A stretch of DNA of 64,000 bases from Streptomyces sp. F001 (GTDB taxonomy: Bacteria; Actinomycetota; Actinomycetes; Streptomycetales; Streptomycetaceae), in the NCBI RefSeq assembly GCF_004187715.1, contig NZ_QZWF01000008.1:62001-126000 (forward strand), read 5' to 3'. Position 1 is the first letter of the stretch. Each line of letters starts with the position of its first letter. Below, in pieces: positions 57,059 to 64,000 of this stretch. The position numbers and the translations under genes were made by a program. The notes beneath the pieces were generated by a model that was not told the origin of the DNA, made no database searches, and saw only the letters and a list, made by a program, of their open reading frames with translations.

Positions 57059-58619
57059 GGATCTCCTTGAACGCGTCGGAGAGGGAGGAGAGGTTGGCGT
57101 CGACCATGCGGCCGCCGGTCGCCGTGGCGGCGCGCTCAAGGGCTGCCGCGTCGGCCTCTCCGAAATGGACGGGGAAGGTGGGCACCGCCTTCGCGTCGCT
57201 GCCGAGGGAGCTGTGGCGGCGCAGGAACTCGTCGTAGGTGATGCCGGCGTTGTTCTCGCCGTCGGTCATCAGCACGATCGCGACGGGGCGTGCGGGCTCG
57301 TCGCGTACGGCGGCGGTGGCGATGCGGTAGCCGCGGTCGAGGGCGGTCCATACGGCGGTGGCGTCGTCGTAGCCGCCGTCGGCGACCGTCTGGTCGAGAC
57401 TTCGCAGATCGGCGTCGCCGCGTACCGTGACGGTGCGTTCCTCCAGTACCCGGCCGCCGAACCGGACGACCGTGAGGCGCTCGCCCCGGTAGAAGCGGGC
57501 GAACTTGCCGGTGGAGGTCTCGTCGGCGCCGCTGAGTCCGGCGAAGGCGGCGCGCAGGTCGGCCATCCGCTCGCCGCGCATCGAGGTGGAGAAGTCGAGG
57601 ACGAAGACGACCTGGTCGGCGGTGCGGCTCTTGGGGTCGCCGTAGTCGGTGATCAGTTGCTCGACGATGGAGAGGCTGCCGGGGAAGGAGAGCGCGTTGC
57701 CGACGTCCGCCCGCAGCGGCTCGGAGGGTTCGACGTCCTGGTTGACCGGGCGCCGGAAGGTGCGTTCCATGAGCTTTCGTTGCGTGTCGGCGCTCAGCAG
57801 CCAGTCCACCACCCTGCCGTACGCCGACCGCTGCTCCTGGTCGAGCAGCAGCAACGGGAAGTCGGAGAGCACCATGCCGTCGTCGGGGTGCACGATCTGC
57901 AGTGGACGGCCCCGCCTGTCGTCGGCGTTGAGCGACAGCAGCTCCGCCTCGTGCGCGATCAGCGCGTTGGTGTCGCCCGGCTTGCCGAGATAGGCGGCGA
58001 TCAGGTCCCGGGAGCTGGCCGCGGTGAGGGTCTGGCCGGAGCGGAAGCCCCGCAACCGGTCACAGGAGACGTCCTCCTCGCGCAGTGCACGTCCGGTGCC
58101 GGCGGCGGCGGTGGCGACCCCGACGAGTGCGGCGCGGCCGGTGTCGCTGCGCCGGGGATCAGCCATCCCGAACCGTACGGTGCCGTCGGCGGCGGCGTCC
58201 GCCACGTCCGCCCACGAGATCCGGCCCTCGGGGGCGGCCTCGCGCAGCTTGCCGGCGATGTCGGGTTCGAGGCCGACGACGACCGGCGAGCGCATGATCG
58301 GGGTGGACTCGGGCCGGGTCAGGCGGCCCTCGGAGTCCTGGACGCGGAGCAGGAAGGAGCGGTCCGAGGCGAGCCACGCCAGGTCGTGGTCCGGGCCGCC
58401 CGGGTATTGCCCTGCGAGGTCCGCGTTGGCCTCGTACTCCATCTCCAGCTCGACTCCCGTGTCCTCCTCCAGCTCGCCCAGCAGTGGCGCGATGTCGGCG
58501 AGTTCGGGGCTGGCGAGGACGCGCAGGGTGACCGGGTCCTGGTCCTGTGTGCAGGAGGTGAGGCCGGCGAGCAGGACCAGGGTGAGCAAGGCGGTCAGGG
58601 CGCGTCCGAGCCTGGTCAT
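57045..58619 (-). CDS. substrate-binding and VWA domain lipoprotein
   Basis: A 524-residue lipoprotein (signal MTRLGRALTALLTLVLLAGLTSC, lipobox LTSC, Cys23). Residues 30-320 resemble a periplasmic binding protein (VTLRVLASPELADIAPLLGELEEDTG). Residues 340-520 are a von Willebrand A domain with the MIDAS motif DFSTSMRG and the later TDGENN. The upstream gene overlaps it (ATGA) and the downstream gene overlaps by 14 bases. Such fusions occur near tellurium/toxic-anion resistance genes in streptomycetes; none is in this window. Outer face of the membrane. Confidence 0.9.
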   Translation of the reverse strand: MTRLGRALTALLTLVLLAGLTSCTQDQDPVTLRVLASPELADIAPLLGELEEDTGVELEMEYEANADLAGQYPGGPDHDLAWLASDRSFLLRVQDSEGRLTRPESTPIMRSPVVVGLEPDIAGKLREAAPEGRISWADVADAAADGTVRFGMADPRRSDTGRAALVGVATAAAGTGRALREEDVSCDRLRGFRSGQTLTAASSRDLIAAYLGKPGDTNALIAHEAELLSLNADDRRGRPLQIVHPDDGMVLSDFPLLLLDQEQRSAYGRVVDWLLSADTQRKLMERTFRRPVNQDVEPSEPLRADVGNALSFPGSLSIVEQLITDYGDPKSRTADQVVFVLDFSTSMRGERMADLRAAFAGLSGADETSTGKFARFYRGERLTVVRFGGRVLEERTVTVRGDADLRSLDQTVADGGYDDATAVWTALDRGYRIATAAVRDEPARPVAIVLMTDGENNAGITYDEFLRRHSSLGSDAKAVPTFPVHFGEADAAALERAATATGGRMVDANLSSLSDAFKEIRGCH

Positions 58620-59917
58620 GACGGGTCGTCCGGGTTGGGCGGCGGGCAGTCGCCGACGTAGTTGATGATGTCGTCGAGGACCTGCAGGCCGGGTTCCAGT
58701 GCCTTGGTCTGGTCGGGGTTCGGGACCGGCACCTGGACGCCGTGGTCGCGCAGGTAGTCGTCCAGTTGCTCGCTGGCGCCGTTCTCGCCGGAGAAACGGA
58801 TCCGGAAGCCCAGTTCCAGGGCCCGCTGACGCAGTTCTGCGTCCTCCTCGATCAGCTCGACCAGCCGGTCGCCCTGCGGGCTGAGGGAGATGAGCTGCGG
58901 CTCGGTGAGCGCGTACGGCTTGGGGTAGAGCAGGACGCGGGTGGTGTCCTGCTTGCCGTCCTTGCGCTGGTGGGCTATCTGGTGGGCCAGGAACTGGTGC
59001 TCGTAGATCAGGGCGATGGGCGCAAGGTCCTCACCGAATGCGGAGAAGTAGCTGTCGGCCTGCTCGTCGGCCCACATGCCCTGCAGGGTGACCAGGGGTT
59101 TGATCTCCGCGGCGATCCGGTCCACCTCCTCCTTGGCGCGCTTGGGGTTGTTGGGGTGGTTGGAGCCCGGGGTCTTGTCGTCGTTGGCGACGAAGGCGAG
59201 CATGCTCAGATAGGTGCCGGCGGAGTTGGACTCGCAGACGTTGGACGTGCGCACCAGGACGCTGCCGCTGTTGCTGCGGTTGCCGGGGGCCACGTCGTCG
59301 TAGCCGATCCCGTTCCAGGTGTCCGCCTCTTTGCCCTTGCCGTCCGCGGGGCCGTCCTTGGGGTTGTCCGGGTCGGGGTCGTCCACGCCGTTGAGCAGGG
59401 TCATGAACTTTTCCATGTCGAGGTCGTAGTAGAGCGTCCCTTTTCCGCCCTGCCGCTCCGCCACGCCCGCCTTCACCAGGGTCTCCGCGTAGTCGCGGAA
59501 GCTGCCGAGGGCCAGCGGGGAGACGAAGGGGCGCACCGTCTGGCCGGTGTCGTCGGGCCGGTCCAGGATCAGCTTCGCCGCGGGCTGGCCGGACGGGAAG
59601 ACCACGTCCAGGCCCTTCAGGGACCGGGTGGCGATACCCCGGGAGCCGAGGCGGCGGATGTCCACGCGGATGCCGTGCTCGAGTAACAGCCGTTCCACTT
59701 CGGGGTCTTTGAAGTAGTCGGACTTGGAGGCCATCCGCGACTCGATGACCGTGATGCGTTCGAACGGCCGGAGCGCGTTGCCCGAGATCGTCAGGGACAG
59801 CAGTCCGGCGAGGGCGAGCGGCAGCGCGGCGACGACGAGACGCGGGACGCGGCGGTGTGTGGTTCGGCGGGTGGTGAGTCTCGGTTCCTCGGTCGTGGAT
59901 GTTCTGTCGTCGGACAA
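58616..59917 (-). CDS. membrane-anchored solute-binding-like protein
   Basis: A 433-residue protein with one N-terminal helix (LVVAALPLALAGLLSLTISG) after a basic leader, so the bulk is outside the cell. The domain opens ITVIESRMASKSDYFKDPEV and contains GLDVVFPSGQPAAKLIL and SFRDYAETLVKAG, a binding-protein-like alpha/beta pattern close to that of the next gene but without VWA. A loop of about 30 residues (DDPDPDNPKDGPADGKGKEAD) is acidic. Its stop overlaps the ATG of the VWA gene. First gene of the operon. Confidence 0.85.
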   Translation of the reverse strand: MSDDRTSTTEEPRLTTRRTTHRRVPRLVVAALPLALAGLLSLTISGNALRPFERITVIESRMASKSDYFKDPEVERLLLEHGIRVDIRRLGSRGIATRSLKGLDVVFPSGQPAAKLILDRPDDTGQTVRPFVSPLALGSFRDYAETLVKAGVAERQGGKGTLYYDLDMEKFMTLLNGVDDPDPDNPKDGPADGKGKEADTWNGIGYDDVAPGNRSNSGSVLVRTSNVCESNSAGTYLSMLAFVANDDKTPGSNHPNNPKRAKEEVDRIAAEIKPLVTLQGMWADEQADSYFSAFGEDLAPIALIYEHQFLAHQIAHQRKDGKQDTTRVLLYPKPYALTEPQLISLSPQGDRLVELIEEDAELRQRALELGFRIRFSGENGASEQLDDYLRDHGVQVPVPNPDQTKALEPGLQVLDDIINYVGDCPPPNPDDPS

Positions 59918-60075
59918 CGGCCCTCCTGCCGCTCAAGGGGGCAGGATCATCAAAGACCCCAGAGAACACCCTCCCCTGGAGCGGCCAACTCCACTCGAAC
60001 GACGGACGAATGACAGCCGACCGCGGTGCGGCGGCAGCCGGGTTTCAGCCAGGCGCGAGTGGCAACCCGGAGGGT

Positions 60076-60372
60076 ATGTCCCCTCGATATCGCAACGGTG
60101 CCAACCAGGCCGGTACGGTCATCGCGATCGTCGCCGACATCATGGCCCTCATCCTGGGCCTGTGGATCCTCATGTACCTGCTGGACGCCAACCCCGCCAA
60201 CGACTTCGTGCAGTTCGTGCACGACGCGGCGCGCTGGCTGGCCGGCTGGTCGCACGACCTGTTCACGTTCGACGAGGCGTGGGCGCGCGTCGTCGCCGGG
60301 TACGGGCTGGCCGCGGTCGTGTACCTGTTCGTGGGGCACGCGATCGCGGGCCGCATGCACCGGCAGCACTGA
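60076..60372 (+). CDS. small membrane protein, hypothetical
   Basis: A 98-residue protein beginning MSPRYRNGANQAG with two strong membrane helices (TVIAIVADIMALILGLWILMYLL and YGLAAVVYLFVGHAIAG) and a short loop containing WLAGWSHDLFTFDEAW. An in-frame ATG at 60010 would add 22 low-complexity residues; the ribosome sites are poor for both (GGAGGG is only one base from the ATG at 60076). It is divergent from the three-gene VWA operon and may share its regulation. Function unknown. Confidence 0.72.
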   Translation: MSPRYRNGANQAGTVIAIVADIMALILGLWILMYLLDANPANDFVQFVHDAARWLAGWSHDLFTFDEAWARVVAGYGLAAVVYLFVGHAIAGRMHRQH

Positions 60373-60396
60373 GCACTCAACGCCGTGAGCTGCGCG

Positions 60397-60483
60397 CCCT
60401 CAAAGGGGCGCGGGGCTGTGCCGCTCTGCGGCTCCGCCGCGTGGGCGCGACCAGCCACACGCGACCAGCCGCAGACGGCCCGC
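60397..60483. repeat. streptomycete intergenic repeat
   Basis: The stretch from CCCTCAAAGGGGCGCGGGGC through GCGGCTCCGCCGCGTGGGCG to CGACCAGCC...GCAGACGGCCC is of a type I know from many Streptomyces intergenic regions. It contains the perfect dyad GCGGC-TCC-GCCGC. It lies between convergent genes. Confidence 0.55.
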
Positions 60484-60524
60484 ACCCGCCACCCGGCAGA
60501 ACCCACCGGCGCTGTCGGCCTCCC

Positions 60525-61595
60525 TCAGCCGCAGCAGTCCGGGTCCAACCCCGCCGGCAGGCGATCGCCGCCGAAGACCGCGCAGGTGGCCTCGTGCCCG
60601 CCCAGCGCGGCGACGGCGAGCAGCAGGGAGCCGGCCGTCCAGGTGGTGAGCTCGCGCGGCCAGATCGCGTCGTCGTCGAAGACGTAGCCCGTCCAGTACA
60701 GGCCGGTCTGCGGATCGCGCAGGTGCTGGATGGACTGCAGGATGTCCAGCGCGCGGTCGGACTCGCCCATCGCCCACAGGGCCAGGGCGAGTTCGGCCGA
60801 TTCCCCACCGGTCACCCACGGGTTGGGGACGACACAGCGCACCCCGAGGCCGGGGACGACGAAGCGGTCCCAGCCCTCCTCCATACGGGACTTGGCCTCC
60901 GCGCCGGTCAGGGCGCCGCCCAGCACCGGGTAGTACCAGTCCATCGAGTAGCGGTCCTTGTCCAGGAACCGCTCCGGGTGCCGGCGTATCGCGTGCCGCA
61001 GCATGCCCACCGCCAACTCCCAGTCGGGCTGTGGCTCTTCACGCTGCTCAGCGATGGCGAGTGCGCAGCGCAGCGCGTGGTGGATCGAGGAGCTGCCGGT
61101 GAGCAGCGCGTCCGCGGTGGACGTGCCGTCGTCCTCGCGCTTCCAGCCGATCTGCCCGCCCGCCTGCTGGAGGGCCAGCACGAACTCGACCGCCGAGTAC
61201 ACCACCGGCCACATGCGGTCCAGGAAGGTGTCGTCGCCGGTCGACAGGTAGTGGTGCCAGACGCCTACGGCGACGTAGGCGACGAAGTTGGTCTCGCGGC
61301 CCCGGTCGGTGACGTCGTGCGGGTCGCCGTCGGCGTATGCCGCGTACCAGGAGCCGTCCTCGTTCTGGTGCGTCGCCAGCCACAGGTACGCCCGCTCGGC
61401 GGCCTCGTGCTCGCCCGCCGCGTCCAGCGCCATCGCGGCCTCGACGTGGTCCCACGGGTCGAGGTGGTGCCCGCGGAACCACGGGATCGCCCCGTCCTCG
61501 CGCTGCACGGCGAGGATGCCGGCGACGGTCGCGGCGGCCTGCTCGGAGGTAAGGACCCCGGGCAGGACGAGGTGTTCTGTCCGGGGAGTGGTCAC
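60525..61595 (-). CDS. terpene cyclase/prenyltransferase-like (alpha/alpha toroid) protein
   Basis: A 356-residue alpha-helical toroid like squalene-hopene cyclases and prenyltransferases. Repeats of helix-turn patterns include GILAVQREDGAIPWF, YLWLATHQNEDGSWY, VEFVLALQQAGGQIGW and WVTGGESAELALALW. The cyclase DxDD acid is absent, so it is not a normal terpene cyclase. GTG start at 61595 overlaps the methyltransferase stop (GTGA). It is the last gene of a coupled operon with a glycosyltransferase and a methyltransferase, suggesting a step in a lipid or glycoconjugate pathway. Confidence 0.85.
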   Translation of the reverse strand: MTTPRTEHLVLPGVLTSEQAAATVAGILAVQREDGAIPWFRGHHLDPWDHVEAAMALDAAGEHEAAERAYLWLATHQNEDGSWYAAYADGDPHDVTDRGRETNFVAYVAVGVWHHYLSTGDDTFLDRMWPVVYSAVEFVLALQQAGGQIGWKREDDGTSTADALLTGSSSIHHALRCALAIAEQREEPQPDWELAVGMLRHAIRRHPERFLDKDRYSMDWYYPVLGGALTGAEAKSRMEEGWDRFVVPGLGVRCVVPNPWVTGGESAELALALWAMGESDRALDILQSIQHLRDPQTGLYWTGYVFDDDAIWPRELTTWTAGSLLLAVAALGGHEATCAVFGGDRLPAGLDPDCCG

Positions 61596-62326
61596 TTGGC
61601 GTCCACCCGGGGCAGGTGCGGCTTGGTCGCGTACGCCACGAAGCTCTTGCCGATCAGCGGGTTGAGCGCCTGCTCGGCGACCCTGGTCGCGAGCGGTTTC
61701 TTCATGATGTCCCAGACCAGCAGCTTGTGGTACGCCCGCACCGGCAGCGCCTTGTCGTTGTCGACACCGAACGCGCACTTCAGCCACCAGTAGGGACTGT
61801 GCAGGGCGTGCGCGTGGTGCGTGCCGTACGGCTTGAGGCCGGCCTCGCGGATCTTCGCGAGCAGCTCGTCCGCCTTGTAGATGCGGATGTGGCCGCCCTC
61901 GACCTCGTGGTAGGCGTCGGACAGGGTCCAGCAGACCTTCTCGGGGCCGTAGCGGGGGACGGTGATCGCGATCCGCCCCCCGGGCTTGAGCACGCGGACC
62001 ATCTCGGCGAGGACGCCCTTGTCGTCCGGGATGTGCTCCATCACCTCGGAGATGATCACGACGTCGAAGGACTCGTCCGGGAAGGGCAGCGCGAGGGCGT
62101 CGCCCTCCATCGCGGTCGCGGTGGCGCCCTCCGGGGCCTCCCCCGCCTCCTTCATCGCCGCGAACCACTTGGCGACCTCGCGGATCTCCTCACCGTTCTG
62201 GTCGAGCGCCACGACCTGCGCGCCGCGCCGGTAGCACTCGAACGCGTGCCGTCCGGCACCACAGCCGAGGTCCAGAACGCGGTCGCCCGGGGCGAGCGGG
62301 AACCGGGAGAAGTCGACGGTCAGCAC
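61592..62326 (-). CDS. class I SAM-dependent methyltransferase
   Basis: A 244-residue enzyme. The SAM site is VLDLGCGAGRHAFECYRRG (about 19-36), followed by VVALDQNGEEI, the acidic strand MEGDALALPFPDESFDVV, and SEVMEHI. VRVLKPGGRIAITVPRYGPEKVCW is the Methyltransf_11 closing block. The C-terminal 60 residues (SPYWWLKCAFGVDNDKALPV...) are specific to this group. GTG start at 62326, overlapping the glycosyltransferase stop by 7 bases, so translation is coupled. Confidence 0.93.
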   Translation of the reverse strand: MLTVDFSRFPLAPGDRVLDLGCGAGRHAFECYRRGAQVVALDQNGEEIREVAKWFAAMKEAGEAPEGATATAMEGDALALPFPDESFDVVIISEVMEHIPDDKGVLAEMVRVLKPGGRIAITVPRYGPEKVCWTLSDAYHEVEGGHIRIYKADELLAKIREAGLKPYGTHHAHALHSPYWWLKCAFGVDNDKALPVRAYHKLLVWDIMKKPLATRVAEQALNPLIGKSFVAYATKPHLPRVDAK

Positions 62327-63747
62327 GTGGCCCTGCTTTCGCGGTCGGATACAACGTCAACAACTTCTGCGGCCGCGGAGCGGCCGGGAACCGGGGTCGC
62401 GGAGCGGCTCGGTGCCAGGACCGCGGAGCGGCCGGGCTCCTGGCCGGCGGAGCCGGCGATGGCCTCCCGGTAGCGGGCCACCGTGCCCTCCGCGGCCCGC
62501 GCCCAGGTGAAGTGCCGCAGCACCCGCTCACGCCCCGCCGCGCCGAGGCGTGCCCGCAGGTCCGCCTCGCCCAGCAGCCGGCTCAGTCCGGCGGCCAGCG
62601 CCCCCGCGTCGCCGGGCGGCACCGCCAGGCAGGTCTCTCCGTCCCGTCCGGCGACCTCGGGAATCGCCCCGCCGGTCGTGGCGAGCAGCGGCGTCCCCGT
62701 GGCCATCGCCTCGGCGGCCGGCAGGGAGAAGCCCTCGTACAGCGACGGCACGCACGCCACCTGCGCCGAGCGGACCAGGCCGACGAGTTCGGCGTCGGAG
62801 ATGCCCTTGACGAACTCGACGGCACCCTCGAGGCCGTACCGCTGGACGGCCTGCGCGACCGGCCCCTCCTCGGGCCGCTTGCCGACGACGACGAGATGGG
62901 CGTCGGGATGCTCGGTGCGGACCTTCGCCAGCGCCTCGACGAGGAAGACCAGGCCCTTCAGCGGGACATCGGCGCTGGACGTGGTGACGATCCGGCCCGG
63001 GATCTGCCGTACCGACGGATCCGGCGAGAACAGGTCCGTGTCCGCGCCGATGTGGACCACGTGGACACGGTCCTGCCGTACGCCGAGGTGGTCGACGATC
63101 TCCTGGCGGGACGTACCGGAGACGGTGAGGACCGACGGCAGGCGGCGCGCCACGCGCTTCTGCATGCGGGTGAAGGCGTACCAGCGGCGTACGGACAACC
63201 GCCGCTGCCAGCCCTGAGCCGCGTCGAGCTCCAACTGGCGGTCCACGGTGATGGGGTGATGGATCGTGGTGACGAGCGGGGCGCCCACCTCACCCAGCAG
63301 CCCGTATCCGAGCGTCTGGTTGTCGTGCACGACATCGAACTCGCCCCGCCGGGCGCGCAGATGACGGCGGGCGCGCAGCGAGAAGGTCAGCGGCTCCGGG
63401 AAGCCGCCGGTCCACATGGTCGCCACTTCGAGTGCGTCGATCCAGTCCCGGTACTCGTCGCGCTTCGGCGTGCGGAAGGGGTCGGGCTGGCGATAGAGAT
63501 CGAGGCTGGGCAGCTCGGTGAGACGCAGTCCGTCGTACCCCTCGTCGAGGACGGGGTAGGGCTGGGCGCCGACGACCTCGACGCGGTGGCCGAGGCGGGC
63601 GAGTTCGCGGGAGAGGTGCCGGACGTAGACGCCCTGGCCGCCGCAGAACGGGTTTCCCTTGTAGGTGAGGAGTGCGATACGGAGCGGTCGCTCGCCGTCG
63701 GCGGCCAGGTCCCCGGGGGACTCCGCCTGACTGGCCTCAGCGGTCAC
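62320..63747 (-). CDS. GT4 family glycosyltransferase
   Basis: A 475-residue GT-B retaining glycosyltransferase. The N-terminal fold has LLTYKGNPFCGGQGVYVRHLSREL, and the donor-binding C-terminal fold has PLKGLVFLVEAL and the ExxxE motif PSLYEGFSLPAAEAMATGTPLL. The last 50 residues hold a short repeat (EPGRSAVLAPSRSATPVPGRSA) and are probably disordered. GTG start at 63747 with GGGGG 6 bases upstream. It is the first gene of the GT/methyltransferase/cyclase-like operon. Acceptor unknown. Confidence 0.92.
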   Translation of the reverse strand: MTAEASQAESPGDLAADGERPLRIALLTYKGNPFCGGQGVYVRHLSRELARLGHRVEVVGAQPYPVLDEGYDGLRLTELPSLDLYRQPDPFRTPKRDEYRDWIDALEVATMWTGGFPEPLTFSLRARRHLRARRGEFDVVHDNQTLGYGLLGEVGAPLVTTIHHPITVDRQLELDAAQGWQRRLSVRRWYAFTRMQKRVARRLPSVLTVSGTSRQEIVDHLGVRQDRVHVVHIGADTDLFSPDPSVRQIPGRIVTTSSADVPLKGLVFLVEALAKVRTEHPDAHLVVVGKRPEEGPVAQAVQRYGLEGAVEFVKGISDAELVGLVRSAQVACVPSLYEGFSLPAAEAMATGTPLLATTGGAIPEVAGRDGETCLAVPPGDAGALAAGLSRLLGEADLRARLGAAGRERVLRHFTWARAAEGTVARYREAIAGSAGQEPGRSAVLAPSRSATPVPGRSAAAEVVDVVSDRESRATC

Positions 63748-63801
63748 TCTGGGCCCCCTTCTCACTGCACTGTCCCGCGAGATTACGCCGGGACGCTAAT
63801 C

Positions 63802-63815
63802 TAGAACAAGTTTCA
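63802..63815 (-). promoter_or_regulatory. second KstR-like motif, upstream of the glycosyltransferase operon
   Basis: TAGAACAAGTTTCA also fits TNNAACNNGTTNNA. It lies 55 bases upstream of the glycosyltransferase start and about 150 bases before a possible divergent start at the window edge. A chance match cannot be ruled out. Confidence 0.4.
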
Positions 63816-63968
63816 GACTTGATCGTTCAAGAGGCTCTGAATCTACCGGCAGGTAGGGCCGCCGTGAGCGGTGGATCAGGTGATTCACGCCACGACGGGC
63901 ACGACCCGGCCGGGCCTGCCATGCTGACTGATTGCACGCCCTCACGGACTGTCACGGAAACGGGATCC

Positions 63969-64000
63969 ATGCCTGCGGAAGCCAAGGTGGAAGCCAGGAG
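63969..64000 (+). CDS. possible start of a gene running off the window
   Basis: ATG followed by CCT GCG GAA GCC AAG GTG reads MPAEAKVEAR with streptomycete codon bias and GGGA upstream. Only ten codons are present, so the product cannot be named. It is divergent from the glycosyltransferase gene and may encode its regulator or the first gene of another unit. Confidence 0.4.
   Translation, partial: MPAEAKVEAR

Overview
This window is high-GC actinobacterial DNA that reads as a Streptomyces chromosome. The evidence is strong G/C third-position bias, frequent GTG starts, F420-dependent enzymes (NADPH:F420 reductase, LLM oxidoreductase), a DmdR/IdeR-type iron box, the RNase H/phosphatase fusion next to a zinc-ribbon protein and a Nif3-like protein, and short palindromic and intergenic repeats typical of streptomycetes. 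Most of the window is core chromosome; small accessory patches interrupt it.

Layout. 0-6 kb: M50 protease, F420 reductase, a sialidase, an MFS exporter and methionine aminopeptidase. 6.2-9.6 kb: iron/heme block with an iron-boxed heme oxygenase and a two-gene FecCD-type ABC importer that has no binding protein beside it. 9.7-24.8 kb: lipoprotein, prim-pol-like protein, TetR, AhpD-like protein, Rsm22, a frameshifted serine hydrolase, Bcr/CflA exporter, Gfo/Idh oxidoreductase, a PhoD phosphatase broken by a small palindromic insertion, SDR, aldo/keto reductase, DoxX, MazG-like protein and a membrane-anchored molybdopterin oxidoreductase. 24.8-30.4 kb: a decayed, lower-GC accessory patch. It holds an intact GH65 phosphorylase/beta-phosphoglucomutase pair and a DUF427 gene, amid fragments of Rrf2, 3-methyladenine glycosylase, SDR, an inositol-catabolism aldolase and IolB. 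30.4-38.8 kb: rnpB (RNase P RNA), overlapping the end of an EamA transporter, then AraC, an RNB ribonuclease, YaaA, KDPG aldolase and the RNase H/zinc-ribbon/Nif3 operon. 40.5-47 kb: a MaoC/alcohol dehydrogenase/SDR operon behind a KstR-like operator, and two DHA2 exporters, one fused to a carboxypeptidase-regulatory-like domain. 47-52 kb: AraC regulator, a secreted double-trefoil lectin and secreted sialidase, a methyltransferase and a cell-wall amidase. 53.3-56.3 kb: an LLM oxidoreductase, then a TnpB-only IS200/IS605-like element, then the tail of a second LLM paralogue. 56.3-60 kb: a tightly coupled three-gene envelope system (two solute-binding-like proteins, one with a VWA domain, plus a membrane protein). 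60.5-63.7 kb: glycosyltransferase/methyltransferase/terpene-cyclase-like operon.

Two kinds of gene damage recur. Four genes (serine hydrolase, RNB ribonuclease, SDR at 41 kb, DHA2 exporter at 44 kb) carry one or two single-base indels whose correction restores a full-length family member; sequencing error or recent decay are both possible. Separately, 40-bp palindromic elements lie inside four coding sequences: in frame in the PhzF-like, SDR and RNB genes, out of frame in phoD. The strongest candidates for little-described biology are the TnpB element with its structured 3' end, the coding-sequence palindromes, the three-gene VWA system, and the 60.5-63.7 kb operon.
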